A stretch of 64,000 bases of DNA from CAVTWH01 sp963738365 (GCA_963738365.1 CAVTWH010000008.1:124001-188000); one strand, 5' to 3'. Positions 6,857-16,027 are shown, counted from the stretch's first letter. Numbers and translations are program-made. Notes: a model not told the origin generated them from the sequence alone.

Positions 6857-9800
6857 TCAGGTGGTCAGCTCGCCGTATTCGCGGGCGCCGTAGCGCCGGA
6901 ACACCTCGACGGCCTCCGCCCGGGCCAGTCGGGCCTGTGCGTGTTCGCCCTGCGCCTGCCGGAGGGTGGCGATGTCCCGCAGGGTACGGGCTGCGAACAG
7001 GATGGCGTCCTGTTCCTGGAAGATCGCCAGCGCCTCGGCGAGCCAGCGGTCGGCGGGTCCGAGCCGGCCGGCAGCCAATTCCAGTTCGCCGAGGGTTCGC
7101 AGGGCCATCGCCTCGCTCCACCTGTCGTGCCGTGCCCGGTGTACCTGCAGGGCGGCGTCCAGTGATGCCTGGGCCTGTTCGGCGCGCCCCATCCGCAGAA
7201 ACGTCTTCGCCAACGCCCGCAGGCAGAACGCCTCCAGGGTTAGGTCGCCGAGGTCGCGGAAGACGGTCAGCGCCTGGGTCAACGCCTGTTCAGATTCGCC
7301 CAACCGACCGCGCGCCCGGTGCGCGAGGCCGATCGTGCGCAGGGTGAGGGCTGTACCACGCCGGTTGCCGACCCTGCGGTAGGCGGCCAGCGCCTCGTCC
7401 AACGCGGCGTCGGCGTCCACGAAGTGTCCCTGTTCGAGGTGTACCGAGCCGAGGATCCGCTGCCAGTGGGCGAGCGCCGTAGCATCGTCGAGGGCCCGGA
7501 CCGGTGTCGCCGCCTGCCGGAGAAAGTGCTGTGCCTCCGGTAGGTAGCCCTGGTCGCGGCAGGCCAACCCGAGTGCGACCAGACTGGCCGCTTCACCTCG
7601 CTGATCCCCGAGATCCCGGAACAGGGTCACCGCCTCCGAGAGGTACCGGCGTGCCTGCGCGAACTGGTCCTGCTCGTACCGGCGCTGCCCCAGGGCGGCC
7701 ACCAGAACCGCTTCCTGATGTTCATCCGCTGACCTGCGGGCGGCCAGGAGCCCGACGTGATGCACCCGCTTCCAGAGATCCTCGACATGGTTGAGCGGGT
7801 ACCCGGAGGCGCACAGCATGGTCGCCAGCTCGACGGCGATCTCGTCCAGTCCCACCTCGGCGGCCAGCTCCACCGCCAGTACCAGTGATGTCTGCTCGGT
7901 GTCGAGCCAGCTGCGGGGATCGGCGAGGGCGTCGGCGACCAGCGCCGGATCGACCGGCCGGATCGGCGACGGCGGCGAGACCTGGATCGCGCCGGACGTG
8001 GCGCGGTCAACGATGTGCTCGATCAGGCGGCCCAGTACGGCCAGCCAGCCCGTGAGCACCCGGGTGATCGCGGCCAGCAGGTCGGGCTCCGGTTCGTCGC
8101 GCCCGGCCTGCTCGCGCGCGTAGATCCGAATGAGGTCGTGCAGTCGGTACCGAACGTGGCCGGTCTGGTCGACGAAGGTGTAGTCCACCAGGTGTGCGTC
8201 CACCAGGTGTTCGATGACAGTTTCGGCGGTCGCGGGGTCGGTGTCGAGCAGCGCGGCGACCACCCAGGCCGGGAAGTCCGGCAGGCCCAGCCGGCCGAGC
8301 CGGCGCAGCGCGGTCCGGGTCGGCCCATCCAGGCCGCGGTAGCTCATTTCGATGGTGGCCCGGATCTGCTGGTCGCCGACGCGCAGTTCGTCGAGACGGC
8401 GGTGCTCGTCGGCGAGCCGGTCGGCCAACAGGCCGGGGGACCACTGCCGGCGGGCGGCGAGGCGGGCACCGGCGATCCGTACCGCCAGAGGAAGCCGCCC
8501 GCAGGAAAGGACGATCCGGTCGGCCGCGTCGGGTGCCCTCTGGATACGGTCGGACCCGGCGACCCGGGAAAGTAGGGTGGTCGCCTCCTCGACAGTCAAC
8601 ATGTCCAGTTCTACGAGCTGCGCACCGGCCAGGCCGGGCAGCCGGTTGCGGGCGCTGATCAGTACCCCGCAGCCGCTGCTGCCCGGCAGCAGTGGGCGTA
8701 CCTGCTGCTCATTGGCTGCGTCGTCGAGGACGACGAGCATCCGGCGGCCGGCCAGGCTACTGCGGTACGCGTCCATCCGCTCGTCCGCGCTGGTCGGTAT
8801 CGCATTCGGGTCGATCTGCAGAGCCCGTAGGAACCGGCCCAGCACCTCAGCGGGTGAGGCCGGTACCGGCCCTATGCCACGCAGGTCGACGTGGAGCTGG
8901 CCGTCCGGGTACACCGTGCGGAGCTGGTGGGCGACATGGATGGTCAGCGCCGACTTGCCGACTCCGCCGGGGCCGGCGACGACTGCGATGGCGGTACCCC
9001 GATGAGTGCCGTCGAAGAGTTCGAGGAGTTGCCGGACGACAAGGTCGCGGCCGGTGAAGTCGGTCGGGTCGGGGGGCAGCTGTGCGGGCCGGTACACCGC
9101 TGGTGTGGTGTTTTCGTCCGGGCGGTCCGCGTCGCGCGGCTGCGCCGGTGACCCGGGGGGTGGCGGTGGTGTCGCCGGTTGCGCGACCGTGGTCCGGGCG
9201 CGGGCGAATTCGCTGGGTTGGCTGGGCAGCAGGCCCGGATCGGAGCGCAGGATCGCCTCGTGCAGGCTGCTCAACTCGGCACCGGGTTCGATCCCCAGTT
9301 CGTCGATGAGCGCTTGGCGGGCCTGCCGGTAGACGGTGAGCGCGTCCGCGGTGCGGCCACCGCGGTGCAGGGCGATCATCAGCTGGCCGCGCAGCGACTC
9401 CCGGGTGGGGAACTGCTCGACGAGCATCGATAACTCGCCCACCAGGTCGGGCCCGCGACCGAGGGCAAGTTCGGTGTCGACCCGACCCTCCACCACCGCG
9501 ATCCGCTGTTCGTCCAGACGGAACGCCTCGGGCAGCAGGCTGGCGGTCCGGGCGCCGTCCAGCGCCGGTCCACGCCACAGGGCCTCAGCCGCGCGGTACT
9601 CCTCCAGCGCGGCCGTGAACCGGCCGGTCGCGGCGGCAGCCCGGCCTTCGGCGGAGTGGGCGTCGAACAGTTGCCGGTCCAGTACGCCGCCGTCGACGTT
9701 CGCCAGGTAGCCGGTCGGGTAGGTACGGATCACCTGGGAACCGTTGGCGCCGATCGCCCGACGCAGCCGGGAGACGTACGTCTGGAGAATCGCTGGAGCG

Positions 9801-9970
9801 GTCGGCGGGGGGTTGTCATCCCAGATGGCCTCGATCAGCCGCTCGGTGGAGACGATCCGGCCGGGGGCCAGCAGCAGAGCGGCCAACAGCGTCCGGACCT
9901 TCGTGCCACCCAGCGCCACAGCGCCTGCCCCGTCTCTCACCTCGACGGGTCCGAGCAGCCGAAACTCCAT
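6857..9970 (-). CDS. AfsR/SARP-family transcriptional regulator with NB-ARC and TPR domains
   Basis: A 1037-residue regulator with the complete AfsR architecture: an OmpR-type winged helix (about 1-95, starting MEFRLLGPVEV), a bacterial transcriptional activator domain (about 100-245), a Pro-rich linker, an NB-ARC ATPase (about 300-580; Walker A is VAGPGGVGKSALT, Walker B VLDDAAN) and at least seven tetratricopeptide repeats in the last 330 residues. Such proteins activate secondary-metabolite or developmental genes, often after Ser/Thr phosphorylation. ATG 9970 begins exactly at the conserved domain and has an AGAGGAG ribosome site; the earlier start at 10006 adds twelve unrelated residues. 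No antibiotic cluster lies next to it, so its target is unknown. It may belong to an older layer of the tRNA-Phe island. Confidence 0.9.
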   Translation of the reverse strand: MEFRLLGPVEVRDGAGAVALGGTKVRTLLAALLLAPGRIVSTERLIEAIWDDNPPPTAPAILQTYVSRLRRAIGANGSQVIRTYPTGYLANVDGGVLDRQLFDAHSAEGRAAAATGRFTAALEEYRAAEALWRGPALDGARTASLLPEAFRLDEQRIAVVEGRVDTELALGRGPDLVGELSMLVEQFPTRESLRGQLMIALHRGGRTADALTVYRQARQALIDELGIEPGAELSSLHEAILRSDPGLLPSQPSEFARARTTVAQPATPPPPPGSPAQPRDADRPDENTTPAVYRPAQLPPDPTDFTGRDLVVRQLLELFDGTHRGTAIAVVAGPGGVGKSALTIHVAHQLRTVYPDGQLHVDLRGIGPVPASPAEVLGRFLRALQIDPNAIPTSADERMDAYRSSLAGRRMLVVLDDAANEQQVRPLLPGSSGCGVLISARNRLPGLAGAQLVELDMLTVEEATTLLSRVAGSDRIQRAPDAADRIVLSCGRLPLAVRIAGARLAARRQWSPGLLADRLADEHRRLDELRVGDQQIRATIEMSYRGLDGPTRTALRRLGRLGLPDFPAWVVAALLDTDPATAETVIEHLVDAHLVDYTFVDQTGHVRYRLHDLIRIYAREQAGRDEPEPDLLAAITRVLTGWLAVLGRLIEHIVDRATSGAIQVSPPSPIRPVDPALVADALADPRSWLDTEQTSLVLAVELAAEVGLDEIAVELATMLCASGYPLNHVEDLWKRVHHVGLLAARRSADEHQEAVLVAALGQRRYEQDQFAQARRYLSEAVTLFRDLGDQRGEAASLVALGLACRDQGYLPEAQHFLRQAATPVRALDDATALAHWQRILGSVHLEQGHFVDADAALDEALAAYRRVGNRRGTALTLRTIGLAHRARGRLGESEQALTQALTVFRDLGDLTLEAFCLRALAKTFLRMGRAEQAQASLDAALQVHRARHDRWSEAMALRTLGELELAAGRLGPADRWLAEALAIFQEQDAILFAARTLRDIATLRQAQGEHAQARLARAEAVEVFRRYGAREYGELTT

Positions 9971-10201
9971 CTGCTCCTCTTTCGGGGCCGGGCCGCAGCA
10001 ATCCATATCGAGGGTACGCGGGCATCGACGGCCGTGAGGTACCCGTCTCGGCGGCTACAGCAGATCTACATCGGCGATGCCAGCCGCGGTACAGCGATCG
10101 TGAAGACGCGGTACCGCCCTTGTCCAGCGCTCGGCGCCAATGTGTTCCTCGTCCGATCGGCCGTCACCGCCGATCACTCCGATGAGAAACCGGGAGCATC
10201 G

Positions 10202-11026
10202 ATGAAGCACATCGATCTGTGCGGGCACGGCCGTTCGGCGGCACGCCGGCGCGTACTCGGCCTGGCTGTTCTGGCCGCCGCGTCGCTCTCCCTGGCGGCG
10301 TGCGCAAGTGGCGGCCACCCGCGGGCCGCCGGCGGCGGCGCGCTGCCGGGCACCCCCACCACGACCGGCACCGTGGCCTTCGGCACCGCGCCGACCGGCT
10401 CCGCGGCCGCCGGCCCCGGGCCGGCTGCGAGCGCATCGGCCACGGCGCGATCAACCGCGAAGCCATCGTCCGGTACGAAGCCTCCGGCTCCGGTACCGGC
10501 GAACCAACTGCCGGGGGACCCGGCCAACACCTGGAAGGAGGTCACCACCGCGCACACCCTGCCCATCGTGCACGACGTCCTGCTGAACGAGTGCCAGACC
10601 GTCCACGGCGCCACCCAGTGGCAACAGCAGGGGTACGCGAACCGGTATGACACACCGGCTGTTCAGGACACCTTCGTCTTCGCCGACCCCGGTACCGCTC
10701 AGGGCGCGTACCAGAAGCTGCTGTCCGACATGGCCAGCTGCCAGGCGGTGACACGCACTTTCCAGCAGAAGGCGGGCGTCGCGGGCGACGCTGTGGTGCG
10801 CCAGACGGCGCAGCTACCGGACGCCACCGCCTGGGCGCGGCACTGGACCGGAGTCGAGGGCATCTCGGCCGGCGGCGAGCAGACCAACCACATCTACGCC
10901 GCGATCGTCGTGGCCACGGTCAGCGTCGTGCAGCTGATCGAGCCGGCCGGGTCCCCGACGGCGCCCATCGACACCACCAACGACGCCACGGTGCTCGCCA
11001 TGCTCACCGCCCACCTCGGCTCCTGA
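10202..11026 (+). CDS. Secreted lipoprotein with PknH-sensor-like domain
   Basis: A 274-residue lipoprotein: basic start, hydrophobic core, and lipobox LAAC with the lipidated cysteine at residue 34. An Ala/Pro/Thr-rich linker runs to about residue 105. The C-terminal 170 residues contain paired cysteines (NECQT, ASCQA) and a fold resembling the PknH-like extracellular sensor domain of actinobacteria. ATG 10202 has CGGGAG about seven bases ahead; the much longer open frame from 9656 runs antisense into the regulator gene and is not supported. It is divergent from that regulator, sharing about 230 bp of upstream DNA. Ligand unknown; the family assignment is tentative. Confidence 0.75.
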   Translation: MKHIDLCGHGRSAARRRVLGLAVLAAASLSLAACASGGHPRAAGGGALPGTPTTTGTVAFGTAPTGSAAAGPGPAASASATARSTAKPSSGTKPPAPVPANQLPGDPANTWKEVTTAHTLPIVHDVLLNECQTVHGATQWQQQGYANRYDTPAVQDTFVFADPGTAQGAYQKLLSDMASCQAVTRTFQQKAGVAGDAVVRQTAQLPDATAWARHWTGVEGISAGGEQTNHIYAAIVVATVSVVQLIEPAGSPTAPIDTTNDATVLAMLTAHLGS

Positions 11027-11093
11027 TACCCGCCATCCGACCCACCACCGATTGATGTCACGGCATGCCAGCCCATCCTGAAAGGAAGCAGCC

Positions 11094-12452
11094 TTGTCTG
11101 CACCGAAGCAATCCGCGATCCGTACCCTCGCCGTCCTCGCCGGCACCGCAATCGCGGCCACCACCCTGCTCGTCGCAACGCCCGCTCACGCCGCCTCCAC
11201 CGTCGGCGGATCCATCACCCGCGACGAGGTGCTCCAACGAGCAAAGACCTGGGTCGACGCCCAGGTTCCCTACAGCCAGTCCCACTGTTATCCCTCGGGG
11301 GTATATACGGCAAACGCCTCGTGTACGGTGCCGGACTACCGGGAAGACTGCTCCGGATTCGTGTCGATGGCTTGGCACCTGACCAGCAGCCTGAACACCA
11401 ACGGGCTGCCGAGCGTCTCGACCAAGCTCGGCAACTTCACGCAGCTCAACCCGGCGGACATGCTCGACGACCCCGGTGATCATGCTCTCCTGTTCGTCAC
11501 CTTTACCAACGGCACCAGCGGCGACTTCGACTACTACTCGGAGTCCACGCCAGGCGTGCCGACCGGCCGCCACAGCGGCAACATCTACGCCTCCACCATT
11601 GCCAGCCACCCCCGTGGCGACTACGACGCCTATCGGTACAAGAACATCGTCGACGGTGTGGCGGTGCCGGCCCGTATCGGGGTGGTGAACGGTGCCGCCA
11701 GTGCTTCGGTCAAGGAAGGCAGTCTCGATGCCGGCTGGGTTACCGAGGCCACCGGCGTCGCCCAGGTGGTTCTGTCCGGTACGCGGATCGGCGTGCTGAC
11801 CACCGATGGGCGTGTTCTGGTCAAGGATGGTGGCCTGGGTGCCGCTTGGGTGACCGAGGCCACCGGTGCCGCCCAGGTGGTTCTGTCCGGTACGCGGGTC
11901 GGGGTGCGTTACTCCGATGGGAGTGTTGCGGTCAAGGATGGTGACCTCGGCGCCGCTTGGACGACCGTCACGACCGGCGCCGCTGCGCTGGCGCTGTCCG
12001 GTACGCGGGTCGGGGTGCTCTTCTCCGATGGGCATGTTGCGGTCAAGGAAGGCAGTCTCGATGCCGGCTGGGTTACCGAGGCCACCGGTGTCACCCAGGT
12101 GGTTCTGTCCGGTACGCGGGTCGGGGTGCGTTACTCCGATGGGAGTGTTGCGGTCAAGGATGGTGACCTCGGCGCCGCTTGGACGACCGTCACGACCGGC
12201 GCCGCTGCGCTGGCGCTGTCCGGTACGCGGGTCGGGGTGCTCTTCTCCGATGGGCATGTTGCGGTCAAGGAAGGCAGTCTCGATGCCGGCTGGGTTACCG
12301 AGGCCACCGGTGCCGCCCAGGTGGTTCTGTCGGGTACGCGGGTCGGGGTGCGTTACTCCGATGGGAGTGTTGCGGTCAAGGATGGTGACCTCGGCGCCGC
12401 CTGGGTAACCGAAACCACCGGCGCCACCCAACTCGCTCTGTCCGCCGCCTGA
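11094..12452 (+). CDS. Secreted NlpC/P60-like protein with seven 37-residue C-terminal repeats
   Basis: A 452-residue exported protein. A signal peptide covers residues 1-34 (cleavage after AHA). The catalytic region (about 40-185) contains EDCSGFVSMAW, the usual NlpC/P60 cysteine box with Cys86, then GDHALLF and a later His in GRHSGNIY, so a peptidoglycan-peptide or amide hydrolase is likely. Residues 192-450 are seven direct repeats of exactly 37 residues (core GTRVGV..DG.V.VK.G.L.A.W), nearly identical to each other and to those of the lysozyme gene downstream. TTG 11094 has a good GGAAG site. Seven equal units with one Trp each are consistent with a closed seven-bladed propeller binding the wall or a glycan (inference). 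A strong terminator follows at 12476-12512. Confidence 0.8.
   Translation: MSAPKQSAIRTLAVLAGTAIAATTLLVATPAHAASTVGGSITRDEVLQRAKTWVDAQVPYSQSHCYPSGVYTANASCTVPDYREDCSGFVSMAWHLTSSLNTNGLPSVSTKLGNFTQLNPADMLDDPGDHALLFVTFTNGTSGDFDYYSESTPGVPTGRHSGNIYASTIASHPRGDYDAYRYKNIVDGVAVPARIGVVNGAASASVKEGSLDAGWVTEATGVAQVVLSGTRIGVLTTDGRVLVKDGGLGAAWVTEATGAAQVVLSGTRVGVRYSDGSVAVKDGDLGAAWTTVTTGAAALALSGTRVGVLFSDGHVAVKEGSLDAGWVTEATGVTQVVLSGTRVGVRYSDGSVAVKDGDLGAAWTTVTTGAAALALSGTRVGVLFSDGHVAVKEGSLDAGWVTEATGAAQVVLSGTRVGVRYSDGSVAVKDGDLGAAWVTETTGATQLALSAA
11667..12443 (+). repeat. Seven tandem 111-bp repeats (first copy)
   Basis: Seven in-frame units of 111 bp fill the 3' end of the NlpC/P60-like gene. The enclosing block 11655 to about 12517 recurs at an offset of 1952 bp, including stop codon and terminator. 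Units alternate between an RYSDGS type and an LFSDGH type, and adjacent units differ in few bases, which points to recent unequal crossing-over or gene conversion. Confidence 0.95.
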
Positions 12453-12475
12453 TACGGGGAAATCACCGATTCGGC

Positions 12476-12512
12476 CGCCCGTGTGGTACGCCACCGGCCT
12501 ACCACACGGGCG
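12476..12512 (+). terminator. Transcription terminator after the NlpC/P60-like gene
   Basis: A perfect 13-bp stem (CGCCCGTGTGGTA at 12476-12488 with its complement at 12500-12512) and an 11-base loop, 24 bases after the stop. There is no long U tract, as is common in actinobacteria. The same hairpin follows the lysozyme gene. Confidence 0.8.
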
Positions 12513-12760
12513 CGTCCTCATCATCTACCTGCCTCACCGAGGCTCTACAGCCACCGAACACTTCTATCGAGTTACGTACCGGATCCGGCTACGGCATGGT
12601 GCCCGGCCACCAGCGCCACCATGGTCGGACCGCAAGTGGCGACCGAGTGGGCCACCCGACGACGACACCTCAGGTGGACGCCGTCGGCCTGCGCCTGGCG
12701 CCGGCGCACGGCGGTCGCCAGTTCCGCCCCAATCCTCTTTCACGACACGGAGTTTCTCCC

Positions 12761-14404
12761 ATGCGCGTCTTCGCCTTCGCCCGAACGGGCGCCATCGCCG
12801 CTATCGCGGCCCTCCTCCTCGCCAGCCCGGCTGCGGCGTTCGCCGCCGGTACCACATCCACTCCGACCGACACCGTCAACGGCTCTGCCCATGCGGCTGT
12901 GGCACCCGGCACGGTCACCGCCCACGCGGTGACCGCGCAGGTCGCGGTACCGTCCGGATACCCCGTCAACGGCATCGACGTCTCCAGCCACGACCATGCC
13001 GATGGCGCCACCATCGACTGGCCGGCCCGCTATGCCGCCGGCGAGGAGTTCACCTTCATCAAGGCGACCGAAGGCACCAGCTACGTCAACAGCTACTTCG
13101 CTGGCGACTTCAACGCCGCCAAGAGTGCAGGCCTGTACGTGGGAGCCTATGCCTTCGCCCGCCCCGATCTCAGCAATCCGGTGGGGCAGGCGGATTTCCT
13201 CGTCAACAACATGCACTGGAGCGCCGACGGCCGTACCCTACCGCCGTTCCTGGACCTGGAATGGCCGTACGCGTCGCTGGGCTTGTCGGACTGCTACGGA
13301 CTGAGCCAGAGCTCCATGCGTAGCTGGATCAGCTCGTTCCTGACCGAGGTCAGCGCCCGGATCGGCCGGACCCCGATGATCTATACGAACGTCAACTGGT
13401 GGAATTCGTGCACCGGCAGCAGCACCGCGTTCGCCGGGTACCCGCTGGATGTCAGTAGCTGCAACGCCACCCCGCCATCGGTACCGGGCTGGGGCACGAA
13501 CTGGACGTTCTGGCAGTACGACATCGATGCCTGTGGTCGGGGCGCCGCGCACGACGCAGACGTGTTCAACGGCACGGTAACGCAACTGGCCGCGCTGGCC
13601 GTCGCTGGTGTGGCGGTGCCGGCCCGTATCGGGGTGGTGAACGGTGCCGCCAGTGCTTCGGTCAAGGAAGGCAGTCTCGATGCCGGCTGGGTTACCGAGG
13701 CCACCGGCGTCGCCCAGGTGGTTCTGTCCGGTACGCGGATCGGCGTGCTGACCACCGATGGGCGTGTTCTGGTCAAGGATGGTGGCCTGGGTGCCGCTTG
13801 GGTGACCGAGGCCACCGGTGCCGCCCAGGTGGTTCTGTCCGGTACGCGGGTCGGGGTGCGTTACTCCGATGGGAGTGTTGCGGTCAAGGATGGTGACCTC
13901 GGCGCCGCTTGGACGACCGTCACGACCGGCGCCGCTGCACTGGCGCTGTCCGGTACGCGGGTCGGGGTGCTCTTCTCCGATGGGCATGTTGCGGTCAAGG
14001 AAGGCAGTCTCGATGCCGGCTGGGTTACCGAGGCCACCGGTGTCACCCAGGTGGTTCTGTCCGGTACGCGGGTCGGGGTGCGTTACTCCGATGGGAGTGT
14101 TGCGGTCAAGGATGGTGACCTCGGCGCCGCCTGGGTTGCTGAGGCCACCGGTGCCGCCCAGGTGGTTCTGTCGGGTACGCGGGTCGGGGTGCGTTACTCC
14201 GATGGGAGTGTTGCGGTCAAGGATGGTGGCCTGGGTGCCGCCTGGGTTGCCGAGGCCACCGGTGCCGCCCAGGTGGTTCTGTCGGGTACGCGGGTCGGGG
14301 TGCGTTACTCCGATGGGAGTGTTGCGGTCAAGGATGGTGACCTCGGCGCCGCCTGGGTAACCGAAACCACCGGCGCCACCCAACTCGCTCTGTCCGCCGC
14401 CTGA
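12761..14404 (+). CDS. Secreted GH25 lysozyme (muramidase) with seven 37-residue C-terminal repeats
   Basis: A 547-residue secreted lysozyme. The signal peptide covers about residues 1-29. A GH25 barrel spans about 68-278: GIDVSSHD supplies the first conserved Asp, and PFLDLEWPY carries the DxE pair (D165, E167) that cuts the MurNAc-GlcNAc bond; WTFWQYD near the end is the usual last strand. Residues 287-545 are seven 37-residue repeats almost identical to those of the preceding gene, ending at the same residues. ATG 12761 has CGGAG eight bases ahead; the open frame extends left to 12596 without support. The two enzymes cut different bonds of peptidoglycan but carry the same module, so the repeats are probably a common targeting domain. 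Confidence 0.9.
   Translation: MRVFAFARTGAIAAIAALLLASPAAAFAAGTTSTPTDTVNGSAHAAVAPGTVTAHAVTAQVAVPSGYPVNGIDVSSHDHADGATIDWPARYAAGEEFTFIKATEGTSYVNSYFAGDFNAAKSAGLYVGAYAFARPDLSNPVGQADFLVNNMHWSADGRTLPPFLDLEWPYASLGLSDCYGLSQSSMRSWISSFLTEVSARIGRTPMIYTNVNWWNSCTGSSTAFAGYPLDVSSCNATPPSVPGWGTNWTFWQYDIDACGRGAAHDADVFNGTVTQLAALAVAGVAVPARIGVVNGAASASVKEGSLDAGWVTEATGVAQVVLSGTRIGVLTTDGRVLVKDGGLGAAWVTEATGAAQVVLSGTRVGVRYSDGSVAVKDGDLGAAWTTVTTGAAALALSGTRVGVLFSDGHVAVKEGSLDAGWVTEATGVTQVVLSGTRVGVRYSDGSVAVKDGDLGAAWVAEATGAAQVVLSGTRVGVRYSDGSVAVKDGGLGAAWVAEATGAAQVVLSGTRVGVRYSDGSVAVKDGDLGAAWVTETTGATQLALSAA
13619..14395 (+). repeat. Seven tandem 111-bp repeats (second copy)
   Basis: Seven units of 111 bp encode the C-terminus of the lysozyme. 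Units 1-4 and 7 match the first array almost base for base; units 5 and 6 and the junction ahead of them differ, carrying the RYSDGS type and a WVAEATG segment instead. The number of units is the same in both genes although the order differs, which suggests that seven is structurally required. Confidence 0.95.
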
Positions 14405-14427
14405 TACGGGGAAATCACCGATTCGGC

Positions 14428-14464
14428 CGCCCGTGTGGTACGCCACCGGCTTACCACACGGGCG
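14428..14464 (+). terminator. Transcription terminator after the lysozyme gene
   Basis: The same 13-bp stem as at 12476-12512, lying exactly 1952 bp further on, so it was copied together with the repeat block. The loop differs by one base. Confidence 0.8.
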
Positions 14465-14472
14465 CGTCGTCA

Positions 14473-14764
14473 TCTAAGGTCTACGCGCGCCTGGCGAAGC
14501 GTGCTGGTCTTCGGACACGAAGCTGCACGGGATGAGGCATCTCCGGGCGTCCGCGCTCATCTCATCCGGGGCCGACATCTCGGCTGTCTCCCACGAGCTG
14601 GGGGCACAGCACGATCGTGGTGACCAACGACATCTACGGCCACCTCTTCGACAAAGCCAGCAAGGACTATGGCGAAGAAGGCAGCCAAGATCACCCCGAG
14701 GCAGGGCAAGCCGCAGAAGCGCAAGCCCGAGAAGGGCAAGAAGCCCCGCGGCAAGGCCGCGTGA
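14473..14764 (+). pseudogene. Decayed tyrosine recombinase (integrase), C-terminal part
   Basis: Joining three frames restores the end of a phage-type integrase: KVYARLAKRAGLRT, then LHGMRHLRASALISSGADI with SAVSHELG, then STIVVTNDIYGHLFDKASKD, then MAKKAAKITPRQGKP and a Lys-rich tail to a TGA at 14762-14764. The breaks are single-base changes near 14520, in the run of five G near 14602, and near 14667. HxxR and the catalytic Tyr (IYGHLF) are visible; the N-terminal two thirds are gone. It lies 130 bp from an attachment-site copy at 14896, the arrangement expected for the int end of an element, so this is the rump of an earlier insertion. It belongs to a different integrase subgroup from the intact one at 35285. 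Confidence 0.75.
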
Positions 14765-14895
14765 CGGCCCAAATCCAGATCCCTAGCATTTCCCTAGCAT
14801 TTGGCCCGTAGATGATCAATGGGAGTTCGGGACCGGCGAATAAATGAGGCGGCAACCAGGAATTTTCACTGGTCACCGCCTCGTCAGCCCGACGA

Positions 14896-14944
14896 AGAGC
14901 TGGTGGCCAGGGGCGGGGTCGAACCGCCGACCTTCCGATTTCAG
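14896..14944 (-). repeat. Attachment-site copy (tRNA-Phe 3' half), older element
   Basis: Forty-nine of 50 aligned bases match the 3' half of tRNA-Phe as found at 38419-38463, with one T lost near the end. A diverged version of the tRNA terminator hairpin precedes it (about 14861-14893). It is not a functional tRNA: sequence beyond the anticodon loop is unrelated. Confidence 0.85.
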
Positions 14945-15590
14945 CGAATAGCTGTTCGGTTGTGCTGGTCCGGGTTGATCCGTGATAGTGCGTCTGAGCT
15001 GCGTTTTCGTTGGTTGGTCGTCCGGCTTGATCCGGGTCGGTTCGGCCTCCTGCGGCGCCGTTCCTTAGCGCGTCCCTAGCATCGTCTGCGGGCCTCCAAA
15101 CGGAGGTTTCCATGTTTAGCAACACTTGCAGCGATCTCGTGGTCGGACTCAGGTCCGGTCGGACGACGGCCGCGCTACGAGCAATTCTTTCAGCCCGGCA
15201 AGGTCGGGCGGTGTCCACCGCCAGTCTGGCCGAAGGTCGCTACCAGAGCGCAACCATCCCCGAAGTGTCCCCAGCAACGCCAACCGCTACCAGGGCATAT
15301 CGCCGCCTTCCTTTGACCGGGCGGCACCGGGTCTCCGCGTGCTTCTGCAGCTCAGAGCCTGGCAACGCCGACTCGGCATCCTTGATCATTTTCGCTGTGG
15401 TCATGTCGAGGGGACTGGTCGATGAACATCTGGTCCTCGATCTCGGGGGTCACCGACCGCGTGCCGCCAGCGGTCTGGGTGGCGTTGACGGTGGGGAACG
15501 TCCACGCACGTACTCGTGGCCAGGCCAGGGCGCCTCGCCGGTACCGTCAGGGATTGCCGAGACCGGCGCGGCGACACTTGGCATCGCGGA
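14945..15590. other. Stretch without a recognisable gene
   Basis: Open frames here (for example from 15112 on plus) have no ribosome site and no resemblance to any family. CCCTAGCAT occurs at about 15074 and twice near 14782-14800. A minus-strand reading from 15404 looks weakly protein-like but is short and unrecognised. The region is probably element debris. Confidence 0.5.
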
Positions 15591-15956
15591 TCAGTAGCTG
15601 AACGTCGTGGCCGGTTCGTCACCGATCCACTGCCACATGGGAACCGTGCCGTTGAGTTCGGCACCGGCGATCAGTTCATCGGCCTCGAGCCGCTTCGCGT
15701 TGAAGCAGATCGGGCACACGAAGTAGCGGCCGCCCGCCGCCTCAAAGCGCTTCAACAAGTCGGCCAGCGGCGGGCAGCCCTCGCAGGCGACGCCGACAGC
15801 GGTACCGGCAACCGCGACACGTACCGCCTCCTTGGTAAGAAACATCAACGTCTCGCGTCCGGTCTCGGCGGCACCGACGGCGACCAGGAACGCCACCGTG
15901 ACCTTCTCCGGGTCTTCCATCCCCGTCGCCAAGCTGACGACCGCTTTGCTGGCCAT
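15591..15956 (-). CDS. DsrE-family protein
   Basis: A 121-residue protein of the DsrE/DsrF-like fold. It has the family opening KAVVSLATGMEDPEKV, the strand-loop ETLMFLTKEAVRVA, and a CEGCPP turn followed by FVCPICFNAKRL, so several cysteines are available for sulfur or zinc chemistry. The start ATG 15956 has a strong GAGGAGG site. It lies 71 bp downstream of the HD-GYP/LuxR gene on the same strand and is probably its operon partner. The exact role (sulfur-carrier, redox signalling) cannot be told. Confidence 0.8.
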   Translation of the reverse strand: MASKAVVSLATGMEDPEKVTVAFLVAVGAAETGRETLMFLTKEAVRVAVAGTAVGVACEGCPPLADLLKRFEAAGGRYFVCPICFNAKRLEADELIAGAELNGTVPMWQWIGDEPATTFSY

Positions 15957-16027
15957 GGCTCCTCCTCATGAAGTCCGATGAGGCGAACGCTAGGTCCGGC
16001 CAATCGCGTTGTCGTCGGGTGTTCTCC

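Noticed and set aside
9656..10201. N-terminal extension of the lipoprotein gene
   Set aside because: It would overlap the AfsR-type gene antisense and place a signal peptide in mid-protein; ATG 10202 with its own ribosome site is clearly the start.
11058..12524. Long minus-strand frame with repeats opposite the NlpC/P60-like gene
   Set aside because: Its repeats simply mirror the 111-bp coding repeats; there is no start signal. The same holds for 13238-14473.
12513..12760. c-di-AMP riboswitch ahead of the lysozyme gene
   Set aside because: Such switches often precede wall hydrolases in actinobacteria, but no matching conserved core was found here or ahead of 11094.
11667..14395. Regular repeats as a possible CRISPR array
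   Set aside because: Units are 111 bp, in frame, contiguous and without spacers; they encode protein.
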